A DNA stretch of 64,000 bases from Sulfitobacter sp. HNIBRBA3233 (GTDB taxonomy: Bacteria > Pseudomonadota > Alphaproteobacteria > Rhodobacterales > Rhodobacteraceae), in NCBI RefSeq assembly GCF_040149665.1, contig NZ_JBEFLP010000001.1, positions 124,001 to 188,000 on the forward strand. Reading direction: 5' to 3'. Below the pieces are notes generated by a model. It was not told the origin of the DNA and searched no databases. It was given only the letters and a program-made list of their open reading frames with translations. A program made the translations under genes and the position numbers. This document shows positions 35,331 through 43,939 of this stretch, in pieces. The first letter of the stretch is position 1; each line of letters begins with the position of its first letter.

Positions 35331-36506
35331 TCAGGCGGCGGCGCGTTGCGTCGCCTCCATCGCGGACAGGATCGCGTCCGCGACGCGGGTGCAGTCCTCG
35401 GGGGTCAGGTGCACCGGCAGGCGCACGTCGCAGGCGCGTGTCAGCATCCGGCGGGTCTGCGGCAGATCCGGCAGGTCTTCGATGAATTGCCAGTTCCAGA
35501 ATGCCCGCGCGTTATCCGCGCTCTGGCCGAATACCTGCACCTTGATGCCGCGCTGTGCGGACTGCGCCACGAAGGCGTCCACATCGGCGTCCGACAGACC
35601 CACCAGATTGAACTGGATGGAATCCGGCGCGCGCACTTCCGGCGGCAGGGGGGAGGGCACGTCGATCTGCGGTGAAGCGCTAATGATCCCCGCGACCAGA
35701 TCGTGGTTGCGCAGCCCGTCGCGCACGCGGCGGGGCAGCTCGGGCAACTGCGCGCGCACCAGCGCCGCAGACAGGTTGCCGAGCCGCAGGTTATAGAGCG
35801 GCAGCTTGTTCTGATGGCGCGCGAAAGCGTCGTGCAGGACGGGGTGTTTTTTCCAGTTATGCTCATACGCGCCCGACATGATGATCGCGCGGGCCACCAG
35901 ATCGGCGTCGTCGGTGATCAGGATCCCCCCTTCGCCGGCATTGACCATCTTGTAGCTCTGGAAGGAAAAGCAGCCGATGCGGCCCAGCGTGCCGATCTTG
36001 CGCCCGTGCCATGTGGTCCCGAGGCTGTGCGCCGCGTCCTCGATCACCGGCACAGCCGCCGCATCGCAAAGCTCCATGATCCGGTCCATATCGGAGGTAT
36101 GGCCGCGCATGTGGCTGATGATCACCGCGCGGACCGAGCCGAGCTTGGCCTCGAAATCCTCAAGGTCGATCCGGTAGTTCGCGCCGACTTCGCACAGCAC
36201 CGGCTGACAGCCCGCATGGACGACCGCCGAGGGGACGGCGGCAAAGGTGAAACCGGGGATCAGCACGGGTGCGCCGTCGGGCAGATCCAGCGCCTTCAGC
36301 GACAGGAAAAGCGCGGCGGAACATGACGACACGGCCAGCGCATAGGCGCTTCCCATCATCGCCGCGAATTCCTGCTCGAGCAGCGAAACGGGTGCACCTT
36401 CGTCAGCGGTGTAGCGAAACAGGTCCCCGGTGGCGAGAAGGCGCTCGACCTCGTCGCGCAGGCTGTCGGGAAGCGGTTCGGCGGCGTGCATGTCCGGCAT
36501 GGTCAT
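35331..36506 (-). CDS. DegT/DnrJ/EryC1-type aminotransferase
   Basis: This is a 391-residue PLP enzyme of the sugar-aminotransferase group. It has the strand PGFTFAAVPSAVVHAGCQPV, the acid in VIEDAAHSLG and the PLP-binding lysine in SFQSYKMVNAGEGG. Such enzymes usually aminate keto-sugars for surface glycans or antibiotics, but no glycan genes are near. ATG 36506 (MTMPDMHA) is chosen; ATG 36500 is possible. A perfect 9-bp inverted repeat begins right at the start region. It converges with phaR, 8 bases apart. Confidence 0.83.
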   Translation of the reverse strand: MTMPDMHAAEPLPDSLRDEVERLLATGDLFRYTADEGAPVSLLEQEFAAMMGSAYALAVSSCSAALFLSLKALDLPDGAPVLIPGFTFAAVPSAVVHAGCQPVLCEVGANYRIDLEDFEAKLGSVRAVIISHMRGHTSDMDRIMELCDAAAVPVIEDAAHSLGTTWHGRKIGTLGRIGCFSFQSYKMVNAGEGGILITDDADLVARAIIMSGAYEHNWKKHPVLHDAFARHQNKLPLYNLRLGNLSAALVRAQLPELPRRVRDGLRNHDLVAGIISASPQIDVPSPLPPEVRAPDSIQFNLVGLSDADVDAFVAQSAQRGIKVQVFGQSADNARAFWNWQFIEDLPDLPQTRRMLTRACDVRLPVHLTPEDCTRVADAILSAMEATQRAAA

Positions 36507-36538
36507 ATTTTGAAATCCCAAATAGAGGTTTTCAAAAT
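36507..36538. promoter_or_regulatory. inverted repeat directly upstream of the DegT-type gene
   Basis: ATTTTGAAA (36507-36515) and TTTCAAAAT (36530-36538) are perfect complements with a 14-base spacer. On the minus strand the element abuts the ATG at 36506 and replaces any clear Shine-Dalgarno sequence. A repressor site or RNA stem controlling translation is possible. It is AT-rich, unlike its surroundings. Confidence 0.45.
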
Positions 36539-36602
36539 GGTAAATCGAATGGCCGCAGAAACCAAGAGCGATTGCATTACGGTTTTGTGACGGGCGCAGC
36601 GT

Positions 36603-37907
36603 TCAGAAGCCCAGACGGTCGCGCAGGCTGTACCATGTCATCGCCAGCACCAGAAGCGGGCTGCGCATGGCGGGGCCACCGGGGAAGGGGGTGGAGGGCA
36701 GCGCGGCCAGCGTATCGAACCCGTCGCTGTCGCCCGCGATGGCCTGTGCCATCAACTGGCCCGCGTGGGTTGCAGTGCCCACCCCGTGGCCGGAATAGCC
36801 CGAGGCCGACAGCACGTTCGGCGCCACCCGCGCCAGATAGGGCAGGCGTTTCATGGTGATGCCCAGGGTGCCGCCCCAGGCATAGTCGATCTTCACGTCG
36901 CGCAACTGCGGAAAGATGACCGACATCGGCCCACGCACCTTGGCCGCGATGTCGCTCGGGAACCGGTAGCCATAGCTTTCGCCGCCGCCGAACAGAAGCC
37001 GCCCGTCGTGGCTGCGGCGGAAGTAGTTGACGACAAAGCGGCTGTCGGCCACCGCAACGTCGCGCGGCAGCACATCGGCCATCCGCTCGCCGAGCGGTTC
37101 GGTTGCCGCGATGAAATTGTTGATCGGCATGACCCGTCCCGCCACGCGCCGGTCGAGCCCGCCGAGATAGCCGTTACAGGCCAGCACCACATGATCCGCC
37201 ACGATGTGCCCGCCATCGGTGCGCACCGTAGCGCGCGCGCCGTGGTCGATCCCGTGGACTTCGCTGCGCTCGTGGATCCGCACGCCCGCCGCTGCCGCCG
37301 CGCGTGCCAGCCCCAACGCGTAGCGCAGCGGATGCAGGTGCGCCGCACCGTGGTCCAGCACACCGCCACGGTAGTCGGGCGAGGGGCAGACCGATTGCAG
37401 GGCGGCATGATCGAGCACTTCAAGCTGGTCGTAGCCATAGCGCGTGGACAGGTGATCGGCGTAGGCGTGCAGGTCGCGCACCTCTTTCTGCGTCGATCCG
37501 GTCCAGGCGATGCCGGGTTTGAGATAGCAGTCGATCCCGTGGCGCGCGATCAGCCCCTTGACCAGCGCCTTGGCGTCTTCGGCCAGCGCCCAGAGCTTGG
37601 CGGCCTCGGGCTCTCCCACCAGATTTTCGAGTGCGTCCTGATCCATGCGCTGGCCCGATCCCAGCTGTCCGCCGTTGCGCCCCGATGCGCCGAACCCCAC
37701 GCGCTGCGCGTCCAGCAGCACCACGTCGCGCCCGGCCTCGGCCAGATGCAGGGCCGCCGACAGGCCGGTATAGCCCGCTCCGATGACACAGACATCCGCC
37801 CGCTGCGCCCCCTTCAGCGGCGCGAAGGGGGGCAGTGCGTCGGCGGTGGCGGCGTACCAGCTGTCGGGGTAGGCCCCGCGACGGTCGTTCGCGTGAAGCA
37901 GGTTCAT
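36603..37907 (-). CDS. FAD-dependent amine oxidase, PuuB/OrdL-like
   Basis: This 434-residue DAO-fold flavoprotein has the FAD-binding VIGAGYTGLSAALHLAEAG near residue 40, the family motif GFGASGRNGGQLGSGQ, and the C-terminal SGHGVGTATHAGQLMA. These mark the PuuB/OrdL group, which oxidises gamma-glutamyl-putrescine or similar amines with H2O2 release. It is the last gene of the transporter/GS operon, about 36 bases after the glutamine-synthetase-like gene, which supports action on a gamma-glutamylated amine. Confidence 0.86.
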   Translation of the reverse strand: MNLLHANDRRGAYPDSWYAATADALPPFAPLKGAQRADVCVIGAGYTGLSAALHLAEAGRDVVLLDAQRVGFGASGRNGGQLGSGQRMDQDALENLVGEPEAAKLWALAEDAKALVKGLIARHGIDCYLKPGIAWTGSTQKEVRDLHAYADHLSTRYGYDQLEVLDHAALQSVCPSPDYRGGVLDHGAAHLHPLRYALGLARAAAAAGVRIHERSEVHGIDHGARATVRTDGGHIVADHVVLACNGYLGGLDRRVAGRVMPINNFIAATEPLGERMADVLPRDVAVADSRFVVNYFRRSHDGRLLFGGGESYGYRFPSDIAAKVRGPMSVIFPQLRDVKIDYAWGGTLGITMKRLPYLARVAPNVLSASGYSGHGVGTATHAGQLMAQAIAGDSDGFDTLAALPSTPFPGGPAMRSPLLVLAMTWYSLRDRLGF

Positions 37908-37943
37908 AGGGGCTTCCTTTCTGCTGCGCGGCGGCGGCGGCGA

Positions 37944-39302
37944 TCAGACGTTGAGAAGCAGATGCTCGCGCTCCCACGGGCTGATGACCTGCAGGAACTC
38001 GTCGTATTCCGCATCCTTGACGATGCCGTAGACCCGCGCGAATTCGGTGCCCAGCACCTTGTGCAGCGCATCGGCCTGGGAAAACAGGTTCAGCGCCTCG
38101 CCCATGGTGCGCGGGATATCCCCGTCGCCGTCGTAGGCGTCGCCCTTGAATTCGGGTTGGGGTTTGCGCTGTTCCATCAGGCCCAGATACCCGCAGGCGA
38201 GCGATGCGGCGATCCCCAGATAGGGATTGCAGTCCATCCCGGCGAGCCGGTTTTCCACCCGGCGCGAGGCGGGACCGGACAGCGGCACGCGAATGCCCGT
38301 GGTGCGGTTGTCGCGCCCCCAGGCAAGGTTGATCGGGGCCGCGTGGTCCTTCACATAGCGCCGGTAGCTGTTCACATAGGGCGCGATCACCGCGAGTGCG
38401 GCTGGCATGTGGTTCTGAAGACCGGCGATAAAATGCATGAAGGCATCCGTTTCGCCCCCCTGCGGACCCGAGAAGATGTTCTTGCCCGTTTCCATATCGA
38501 GAACCGAGTGATGGATGTGCATGGCCGAACCGGGTTCGTCCGCGATCGGTTTGGCCATGAAGGTGGCGTAACAGTCGTGGCGCATCGCCGCTTCGCGGAT
38601 CAGGCGCTTGAAATAGAACACCTCGTCGGCGAGGCGCACGGGATCGCCGTGCAGCAGGTTGATCTCGAGCTGGCCCGCGCCGCCCTCCTGCGTGATGCCG
38701 TCGATCTCGAAGCCCTGCGCTTCGGCGAAATCGTAGATGTCGTCGATCACCGGGCCGAATTCGTCGACCGCGGTCATCGAATAGGCCTGCCGCGCGGCGG
38801 CGGGGCGGCCCGAGCGGCCCATCATCGGCTCGATCTCCTTGGCGGGATCGAGATTGCGCGCGACGATGAAAAATTCCATTTCCGGTGCGACGACCGGTTC
38901 CCACCCCTGATCGCGGTAGAGTTCGACCACGCGTTTCAGCACGTTGCGCGGGCTGAACGGCACCGGGTTGCCGTTGCGGTCATAGGCATCGTGGATGACC
39001 TGCAGCGTCCAGTCGCCGGTCCAGGGCGCTGCGGTCGCCGTGGACATATCGGGCCGCAGGATCATGTCCTTCTCGATGAAGCCTTCATCCCCCGCCGCTT
39101 CGCCCCATTCGCCGGTGATGGTCTGGTAGAAGATGCTGTCGGGCAGGTGGAAATATTCCTGCCGGGCGAATTTTGTCGCCGGCACGGCCTTGCCGCGCGC
39201 AATGCCGGGCAGATCGGGAATGATGCACTCGACCTCGTCCAGACGCCTGTCCGTCAGGTACTCCTGTGCGGCAGGGGGCAGGTTTTCCGTCCAGTCGGCC
39301 AT
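37944..39302 (-). CDS. glutamine-synthetase-like ligase, PuuA-like (copy 2)
   Basis: This 452-residue GS-fold enzyme has the beta-grasp N-terminal part and the catalytic domain with EMEFF, GAGQLEINL, HIHHS and NRTTGIRVP, the metal- and substrate-binding segments. It belongs to the GlnA3/PuuA type that joins glutamate to amines rather than ammonia. Its ATG overlaps the stop of the amidotransferase gene by one base (TGATG). Together with the oxidase it fits the first two steps of the Puu pathway. The exact amine is not known. Confidence 0.85.
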   Translation of the reverse strand: MADWTENLPPAAQEYLTDRRLDEVECIIPDLPGIARGKAVPATKFARQEYFHLPDSIFYQTITGEWGEAAGDEGFIEKDMILRPDMSTATAAPWTGDWTLQVIHDAYDRNGNPVPFSPRNVLKRVVELYRDQGWEPVVAPEMEFFIVARNLDPAKEIEPMMGRSGRPAAARQAYSMTAVDEFGPVIDDIYDFAEAQGFEIDGITQEGGAGQLEINLLHGDPVRLADEVFYFKRLIREAAMRHDCYATFMAKPIADEPGSAMHIHHSVLDMETGKNIFSGPQGGETDAFMHFIAGLQNHMPAALAVIAPYVNSYRRYVKDHAAPINLAWGRDNRTTGIRVPLSGPASRRVENRLAGMDCNPYLGIAASLACGYLGLMEQRKPQPEFKGDAYDGDGDIPRTMGEALNLFSQADALHKVLGTEFARVYGIVKDAEYDEFLQVISPWEREHLLLNV

Positions 39303-39985
39303 CAGGTCCTCGCTTTGGTTTTGAAGAAATCCGCCATGAAGTCGGCGATCTTGTCATTGTCGGTTGCCAGCGGCAGTGCCTTTGTCGCGGCATCAAGCTG
39401 GTCGTCGGGCACGACGCCCTTGCCACGTGTGCGGATCAGCCCGTCGATGAAATCGGCACCGAATTCGGGATGCGGCTGGATCGTCCAGATGGTGTCGCCA
39501 ACGGTCATCATCGCGTTGGCGCAAAAATCCGAACTGCCGATCACGGTGGCCCCTTCGGGCAGTTCCACGACCTGATCCTGATGCCATGCGTTCAGCGCCA
39601 GACGTTCGTCCCCGAGCGTGTACTCGGTACGGCCCACGGACCATCCGCCGGGGAATTTCACGACCTTGCCGCCAAGCGCCTGCGCGATGATCTGGTGGCC
39701 GAAACACACCCCGACAAGCGGCTTGCCGCTGTCGCGAATGTCGCGGATCAGCGCTTCGAGGGGCGCGATCCAGTCGTGATCCTCGTAGGCGCCGTGTTTG
39801 GAGCCGGTGATCAGCCAGCCGTCTGCGGCCTCGGGGCCGCTGGGGAATTCGCCGTCGACGACCGAGAATGTCTCGTATTCGAAGTCATGCCCGTCGAGCA
39901 GACGTTTGAACATGTCGTCGTAGTTGCCGAGTGTGTCGATCATGCCTTCGGGGGAATGGCCCGTGCGAAGAAGTCCGATTTTCAT
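39302..39985 (-). CDS. class I glutamine amidotransferase (gamma-glutamyl hydrolase-like)
   Basis: This is a 227-residue GATase1-fold protein with nucleophile Cys94 in GVCFGHQ and His172/Glu174 in QPHPEF, a full triad. It stands between two GS-like ligases. In the Puu pathway, PuuD of the same general superfamily cleaves the gamma-glutamyl group from the end product; this protein is closer to GMP-synthase-like GATases, so such a role is only suggested by position. It starts 3 bases after the first GS-like gene ends. Confidence 0.84.
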   Translation of the reverse strand: MKIGLLRTGHSPEGMIDTLGNYDDMFKRLLDGHDFEYETFSVVDGEFPSGPEAADGWLITGSKHGAYEDHDWIAPLEALIRDIRDSGKPLVGVCFGHQIIAQALGGKVVKFPGGWSVGRTEYTLGDERLALNAWHQDQVVELPEGATVIGSSDFCANAMMTVGDTIWTIQPHPEFGADFIDGLIRTRGKGVVPDDQLDAATKALPLATDNDKIADFMADFFKTKART

Positions 39986-39988
39986 GGG

Positions 39989-41323
39989 TTATACCGTGTC
40001 CAGATAGATTTCGACCTGTTCGGCCGGTGTCAGTTCTTCCATGTAGTGCAGTTCCTGCCGCTTGGTCAGCACCATGTTGCGGATCAGCTCGTCAGGGAAG
40101 ATCCGGGCGATGGCAGGGTCCTTTTCGAACACGTCGATGGCGGTTTTCCAGTCGGTGGGGATCTGCGGCAGGTCTGCCTCGTAGGCGTTGCCGGTGATCG
40201 GGGGCGGGGGGGCCTTGCCGTCCTCGATCCCGTTGATCGCGGCCCCCAGCACGGCGGCCAGCATCAGGTAGGGATTGACGTCGCCTCCCGACACGCGGTG
40301 TTCGATCCGCCGTGCCTTGGGGCTGCCCGAGGGGATGCGGATCGCGGAGGTGCGGTTTTCGTAGGCCCAGGACACGCCGGTGGGGGCATGGCTGCCCGGT
40401 ACGATCCTGTCGAAACTATTGGCATGCGGGGCAAACAGAAGCGCCGATCCCGGCATCGCCTCAAGACATCCGGCGATGGCGTGCAGCATCGTGTCCGTGC
40501 CTTCGGGGCCGCCGTTGTCGAAAACATTGCGCCCTTCGGCATCCAGCACCGAGAAATGCGTATGCAGGCCCGATCCGGGATAATCGGCATAGGGTTTGGC
40601 CATGAAGCTGGCGGCAAAGCCGTGCCGCCGCGCCAGCCCGCGCACCAGCATCTTGAACAGCCACGCATCGTCCGCCGCGCGCAGAAGGTCGTCGCCGTGC
40701 ATCAGGTTGATCTCGAACTGGCCCAGACCCGCCTCGGAAATCGCGGTATCGGCGGGAATGTCCATTTCCTCGCAGGCATCATAGAGATCGGTGAAGAATT
40801 CGTCGAACTGGTCCAGCGCACGGATCGACAGCGTTTCGGCGCCCTTGCGGCGCTTGCCCGAACGCGGCGACAGAGGCATCTGCAGCTTGCGCCCCGAATC
40901 GTCGATCAGGAAGAATTCCAACTCGACCGCGCAGACCGGCGTCAGGCCACGGGCCTTGAACCGTTGCAGCACCCCGTTGAGCGCGTGACGCGGATCGCCC
41001 GCGAAGGGGCGGCCATCGTCGTGGAACATCCAGATCGGCAGCAGCGCCGAGGGCGCTTCGAGCCAGGGCATCGGCAGGAAGCCGCGTTCGGTGGGTTTGA
41101 GGACACCGTCGCGGTCGCCCATCTCGAAGACCAGCGGGCTATCGTCGATATCCTCGCCCCAGATGTCGAGGTTCAGCACTGAGAAGGGAAATCGCGTGCC
41201 CTCCTCGAAGGCCTTGTCCGCGAAGCGTGTCGGGATGCGCTTGCCGCGCGGCACGCCATTGAGGTCGGCCGCCGCGACCCTGATGGTGCGGACGGATGGA
41301 TTTTTTCTAAGCCAGTTGTGCAT
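39989..41323 (-). CDS. glutamine-synthetase-like ligase (copy 1)
   Basis: This 444-residue GS-fold enzyme is related to copy 2 but is far from identical. Conserved segments are AVELEFF, AGLGQFEINL, GLHTHFS and NRTSAIRIPSG. The N-terminus MHNWLRKNPSVRTIRVA lacks the longer start of copy 2. Two different gamma-glutamyl ligases in one operon suggest two amine substrates, or a heteromer. It starts about 90 bases after the second permease gene stops, in the same direction. Confidence 0.85.
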   Translation of the reverse strand: MHNWLRKNPSVRTIRVAAADLNGVPRGKRIPTRFADKAFEEGTRFPFSVLNLDIWGEDIDDSPLVFEMGDRDGVLKPTERGFLPMPWLEAPSALLPIWMFHDDGRPFAGDPRHALNGVLQRFKARGLTPVCAVELEFFLIDDSGRKLQMPLSPRSGKRRKGAETLSIRALDQFDEFFTDLYDACEEMDIPADTAISEAGLGQFEINLMHGDDLLRAADDAWLFKMLVRGLARRHGFAASFMAKPYADYPGSGLHTHFSVLDAEGRNVFDNGGPEGTDTMLHAIAGCLEAMPGSALLFAPHANSFDRIVPGSHAPTGVSWAYENRTSAIRIPSGSPKARRIEHRVSGGDVNPYLMLAAVLGAAINGIEDGKAPPPPITGNAYEADLPQIPTDWKTAIDVFEKDPAIARIFPDELIRNMVLTKRQELHYMEELTPAEQVEIYLDTV

Positions 41324-41412
41324 AATTCACCGTTTGGGCGATGCATCCGGCACAGGATGCCGGACATGTCAGAGCCCTTGTGGGCCCACACCGCGAAATT
41401 TGATCAAATTTA

Positions 41413-42219
41413 CTACCTGATCAGATTGGGACGCAAGCGCATTTTTTGCCGTCTTTCGGCGGGCAGGTGGCGGTTGAGACGTTTGTTGATGGCCCCGAAG
41501 ATCGCGATCACCGCCAAAGTCAGCAGAATGAAATAGCCGGCGAGGATCGGGTAGGGGATGAAGGGGTTGAAGGTCTTGTCCGCGAAATAGCTGGCGTAGT
41601 ACAGCGCGTCCCCGCGTTGCTGCCACGCCGGAAAGCTGGAAACGAAGACCAGCGTTGTCGAGTGGAAGAGAAAGATCGCCTCGTTCGTGTAGGCGGGCCA
41701 GCCGAGGCGCAGCATCGTGGGCCAGACGATCCGCCGGAAGCGCGGTGTGCCCGAGAGGCCGTAGGCATCCGCCGCCTCGGTGTCACCCTTGGGGATGGAT
41801 TGCAACGCGCCGAAGAAGATCTCGGCCGAGTAGGCGGAGGTGTTGAAAAACAGCACCACCAGCGCGCCCAGCCAGGCGGCGCTGAACGGGTCGAAGACCG
41901 GCGAGACGGACTTGAGGCTGAGAAACAGGAAGTAGCCGAAGAAGAACTGGATGAAGAGCGGCGAGCCGCGGAAGACGAAGATGAACCATTCGCTGGGCTT
42001 GCGCAGCCAGCGCCGTGGCGAGGCCTTGCCCAGTGCAAGCACCGTGGCAAGGACAAACCCCAGCGCCAGCGCGAAGACCCCGAAATAGATGTTCCAGATC
42101 ATGCCCGAGCCGATCAGGGTGAACTGCTCGCAGAGGGTGAAATCCTCCCGCGGGAGCAGGCGTTCGCCGATGCCGATGGCGCGCAGCCCGTAGTCCTGGA
42201 TGGTTTGCAGGCAGCTCAT
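41413..42219 (-). CDS. ABC transporter permease (polar amino acid type), 2
   Basis: This is a 268-residue inner-membrane permease of the HisM/QM family: about five helices and the EAA loop (EAADAYGLSGTPRFRRIVWP). The ATG at 42219 overlaps the stop of permease 1 (ATGA). The longer upstream open frame is permease 1 read out of frame. It pairs with permease 1 to make the channel of the importer whose ATPase and binding protein are upstream. Confidence 0.87.
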   Translation of the reverse strand: MSCLQTIQDYGLRAIGIGERLLPREDFTLCEQFTLIGSGMIWNIYFGVFALALGFVLATVLALGKASPRRWLRKPSEWFIFVFRGSPLFIQFFFGYFLFLSLKSVSPVFDPFSAAWLGALVVLFFNTSAYSAEIFFGALQSIPKGDTEAADAYGLSGTPRFRRIVWPTMLRLGWPAYTNEAIFLFHSTTLVFVSSFPAWQQRGDALYYASYFADKTFNPFIPYPILAGYFILLTLAVIAIFGAINKRLNRHLPAERRQKMRLRPNLIR

Positions 42220-43019
42220 GCCGCTTTCCTCTGCGCTTCGCCGCCCGAGGTGGCCTGACCGAGGGTTAGACGCTGCATCAGCCGGTCGAGCACGATTTCC
42301 GACACGCGGGTAAAGGCGAGGTAGAAGACCAGCAGCGCGAGGAAATACCACATCCGCCAGTCGGGGTGCGGATAGTCGGTAAAGCGCGGTGTCTTGTTCG
42401 CGCCGAGTTCGCGTGCCCAATAGACGATATCCTCGACACCGAGCAGGAACAGCAGCGGCGTGGCCTTGATCAGCACCATCCACAGGTTGCCGAGACCAGG
42501 CAGCGCGTAGACCCACATCTGCGGCACCAGTACCCGCCAGAAGGTCTGGCGCGGGGACATGCCGTAGGCTTCGGCGGTTTCGAGCTGGGCGCGCGGCACG
42601 GCGCGCATGGCCCCGAAAAGCACGTTCGCCGCGAAGGCACCGAAGACGATGGCGAAGGTCAGCACCGCAAGGAAGAAGCCGTAGGTTTCGTGGACCCATT
42701 GCGGCGAGGAGCCCAGCGGCATCTTCGCGGCCTGACAGACGATGAAATCATTGCCCTGCCGGATCGCCTGATCCCAGTCCGGGCAGAGCGCCTTGTGGCG
42801 CAGGTATTCGATGCCCTGATCCAGCGCGATGACGAAGAACAGGAAGAACGCGATGTCGGGCACGCCGCGCACCAGCGCGATGTAGGTCTTGCCGAACCAG
42901 CGCAGCGGCGCAAGGCGCGAGCGCGCGGCGGAGGCCCCGCCAAAGCCGAAGGCCAGCGCCGTCGGTGCCGTGATCGCAAGCAGCACCAGCACGGTCAGCA
43001 CGGACCAGTAGAGGTTCAT
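42216..43019 (-). CDS. ABC transporter permease (polar amino acid type), 1
   Basis: This is a 267-residue permease of the HisQ type with an EAA loop (ETAEAYGMSPRQTFWRVLVP). A long loop between the first helices (ALCPDWDQAIRQGNDFIVCQ, then PQWVHETYG) is bigger than usual and contains two cysteines; I do not know its role. It lies 160 bases downstream of the binding-protein gene, across a hairpin. Confidence 0.87.
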   Translation of the reverse strand: MNLYWSVLTVLVLLAITAPTALAFGFGGASAARSRLAPLRWFGKTYIALVRGVPDIAFFLFFVIALDQGIEYLRHKALCPDWDQAIRQGNDFIVCQAAKMPLGSSPQWVHETYGFFLAVLTFAIVFGAFAANVLFGAMRAVPRAQLETAEAYGMSPRQTFWRVLVPQMWVYALPGLGNLWMVLIKATPLLFLLGVEDIVYWARELGANKTPRFTDYPHPDWRMWYFLALLVFYLAFTRVSEIVLDRLMQRLTLGQATSGGEAQRKAA

Positions 43020-43143
43020 GTGCTTGCCCGTGGTCAGATAGCACGACAGCCACCTGAGGCCGTCGAGTTGGCCGGGATCTGTGCAAAATTCGAAAATGAC
43101 GGCGCTCGCGGATGGGGCGGGATTGAGTTTATGGGCAAAATGG

Positions 43144-43168
43144 AGGGAGGGCGCAGCGCACCCTCCCT
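43144..43168 (-). terminator. hairpin between binding-protein and permease genes
   Basis: AGGGAGGG (43144-43151) pairs with CCCTCCCT (43161-43168), 8 bp with a 9-nt loop, 10 bases after the binding-protein stop on the minus strand. Such hairpins usually let only part of transcription continue, so that the binding protein is made in excess over the permeases. Confidence 0.55.
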
Positions 43169-43178
43169 GACGTCAGGC

Positions 43179-43910
43179 TTATTCGAAGACTGTCGCTTCG
43201 TCGCCGAACCACTTCTTGATCGCGGTGTTCAGCGAGCCGTCTTCCTTCATGGAGGTGATGGCTGCGTTGAACTTGTCCTTGAGCTCGGTGTCGGATTCAC
43301 GCAGGCCCATGCCGACGCCGCCGCCGAGGGCCACGGGTTCACCGACGAACATCAGTTCGGGATCGTTCGCCACGATCGGCTCGAGGAAGGAGCCCTGGAA
43401 GAAGACGGCGTCCGCCTCGCCGTTCTTGACGGCGGCGATGAGTTCATCGGCGGTGGCGAATTCGAGCAGCGTCGCGTCGCTCTCGGCGATGTACCCGGCC
43501 TGGATCGTGCTGGTCTGGGACGCGATCACGCCACCCAGATCCGCGTCTTCGGACAGCGCGACATAGCGCGATTCCTCTGGCGGGATGTAGTTTTGCGTGA
43601 AGTCGATGACTTCGTCGCGTTCGTCGGTGATCGACATGCCCGCGATGATCGTGTCGTAGTTGCCCGATGTCAGGTTGGGGATGATGCTGTCCCATTCGTT
43701 GGTGACCCATTCGCAGGTCAGCTCGGCGCGCGCGCAGAGCTCGTCGCCCACTTCACGCTCGAACCCGTCGACTTCGCCGGAATCGTTGAGGAAGTTGTAG
43801 GGGGGGTAGGCGCCTTCGGTGCCCATGCGGATGGTTTTCGCGTGGCCGTCTGCGAAGGCCGCGCCGGCGCCGAGTGCCAGTGCCGCGGTGGCAAGGATAA
43901 TGGTTTTCAT
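43179..43910 (-). CDS. periplasmic substrate-binding protein (polar amino acid/amine type)
   Basis: This is a 243-residue exported binding protein with signal peptide 1-20 (ATAALALGAGAAFA-DG). It has the HisJ/ArgT fold: TEGAYPPYNFLNDSGEVDGFE at the start of the mature part, then NYDTIIAGMSITDERDEVIDF. It brings the substrate to the two permeases. The fold binds lysine, arginine, ornithine, histidine or octopine-like compounds; the operon's ligases and oxidase favour a basic amine-type substrate. No homology search was possible. Confidence 0.88.
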   Translation of the reverse strand: MKTIILATAALALGAGAAFADGHAKTIRMGTEGAYPPYNFLNDSGEVDGFEREVGDELCARAELTCEWVTNEWDSIIPNLTSGNYDTIIAGMSITDERDEVIDFTQNYIPPEESRYVALSEDADLGGVIASQTSTIQAGYIAESDATLLEFATADELIAAVKNGEADAVFFQGSFLEPIVANDPELMFVGEPVALGGGVGMGLRESDTELKDKFNAAITSMKEDGSLNTAIKKWFGDEATVFE

Positions 43911-43939
43911 AATGGTAACTCCCGTTTCTTTGTTTTGGG

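Noticed and set aside
36765-39575. 936-residue plus-strand frame opposite the oxidase and ligase genes
   Set aside because: It is a shadow of two real genes; the composition is not protein-like.
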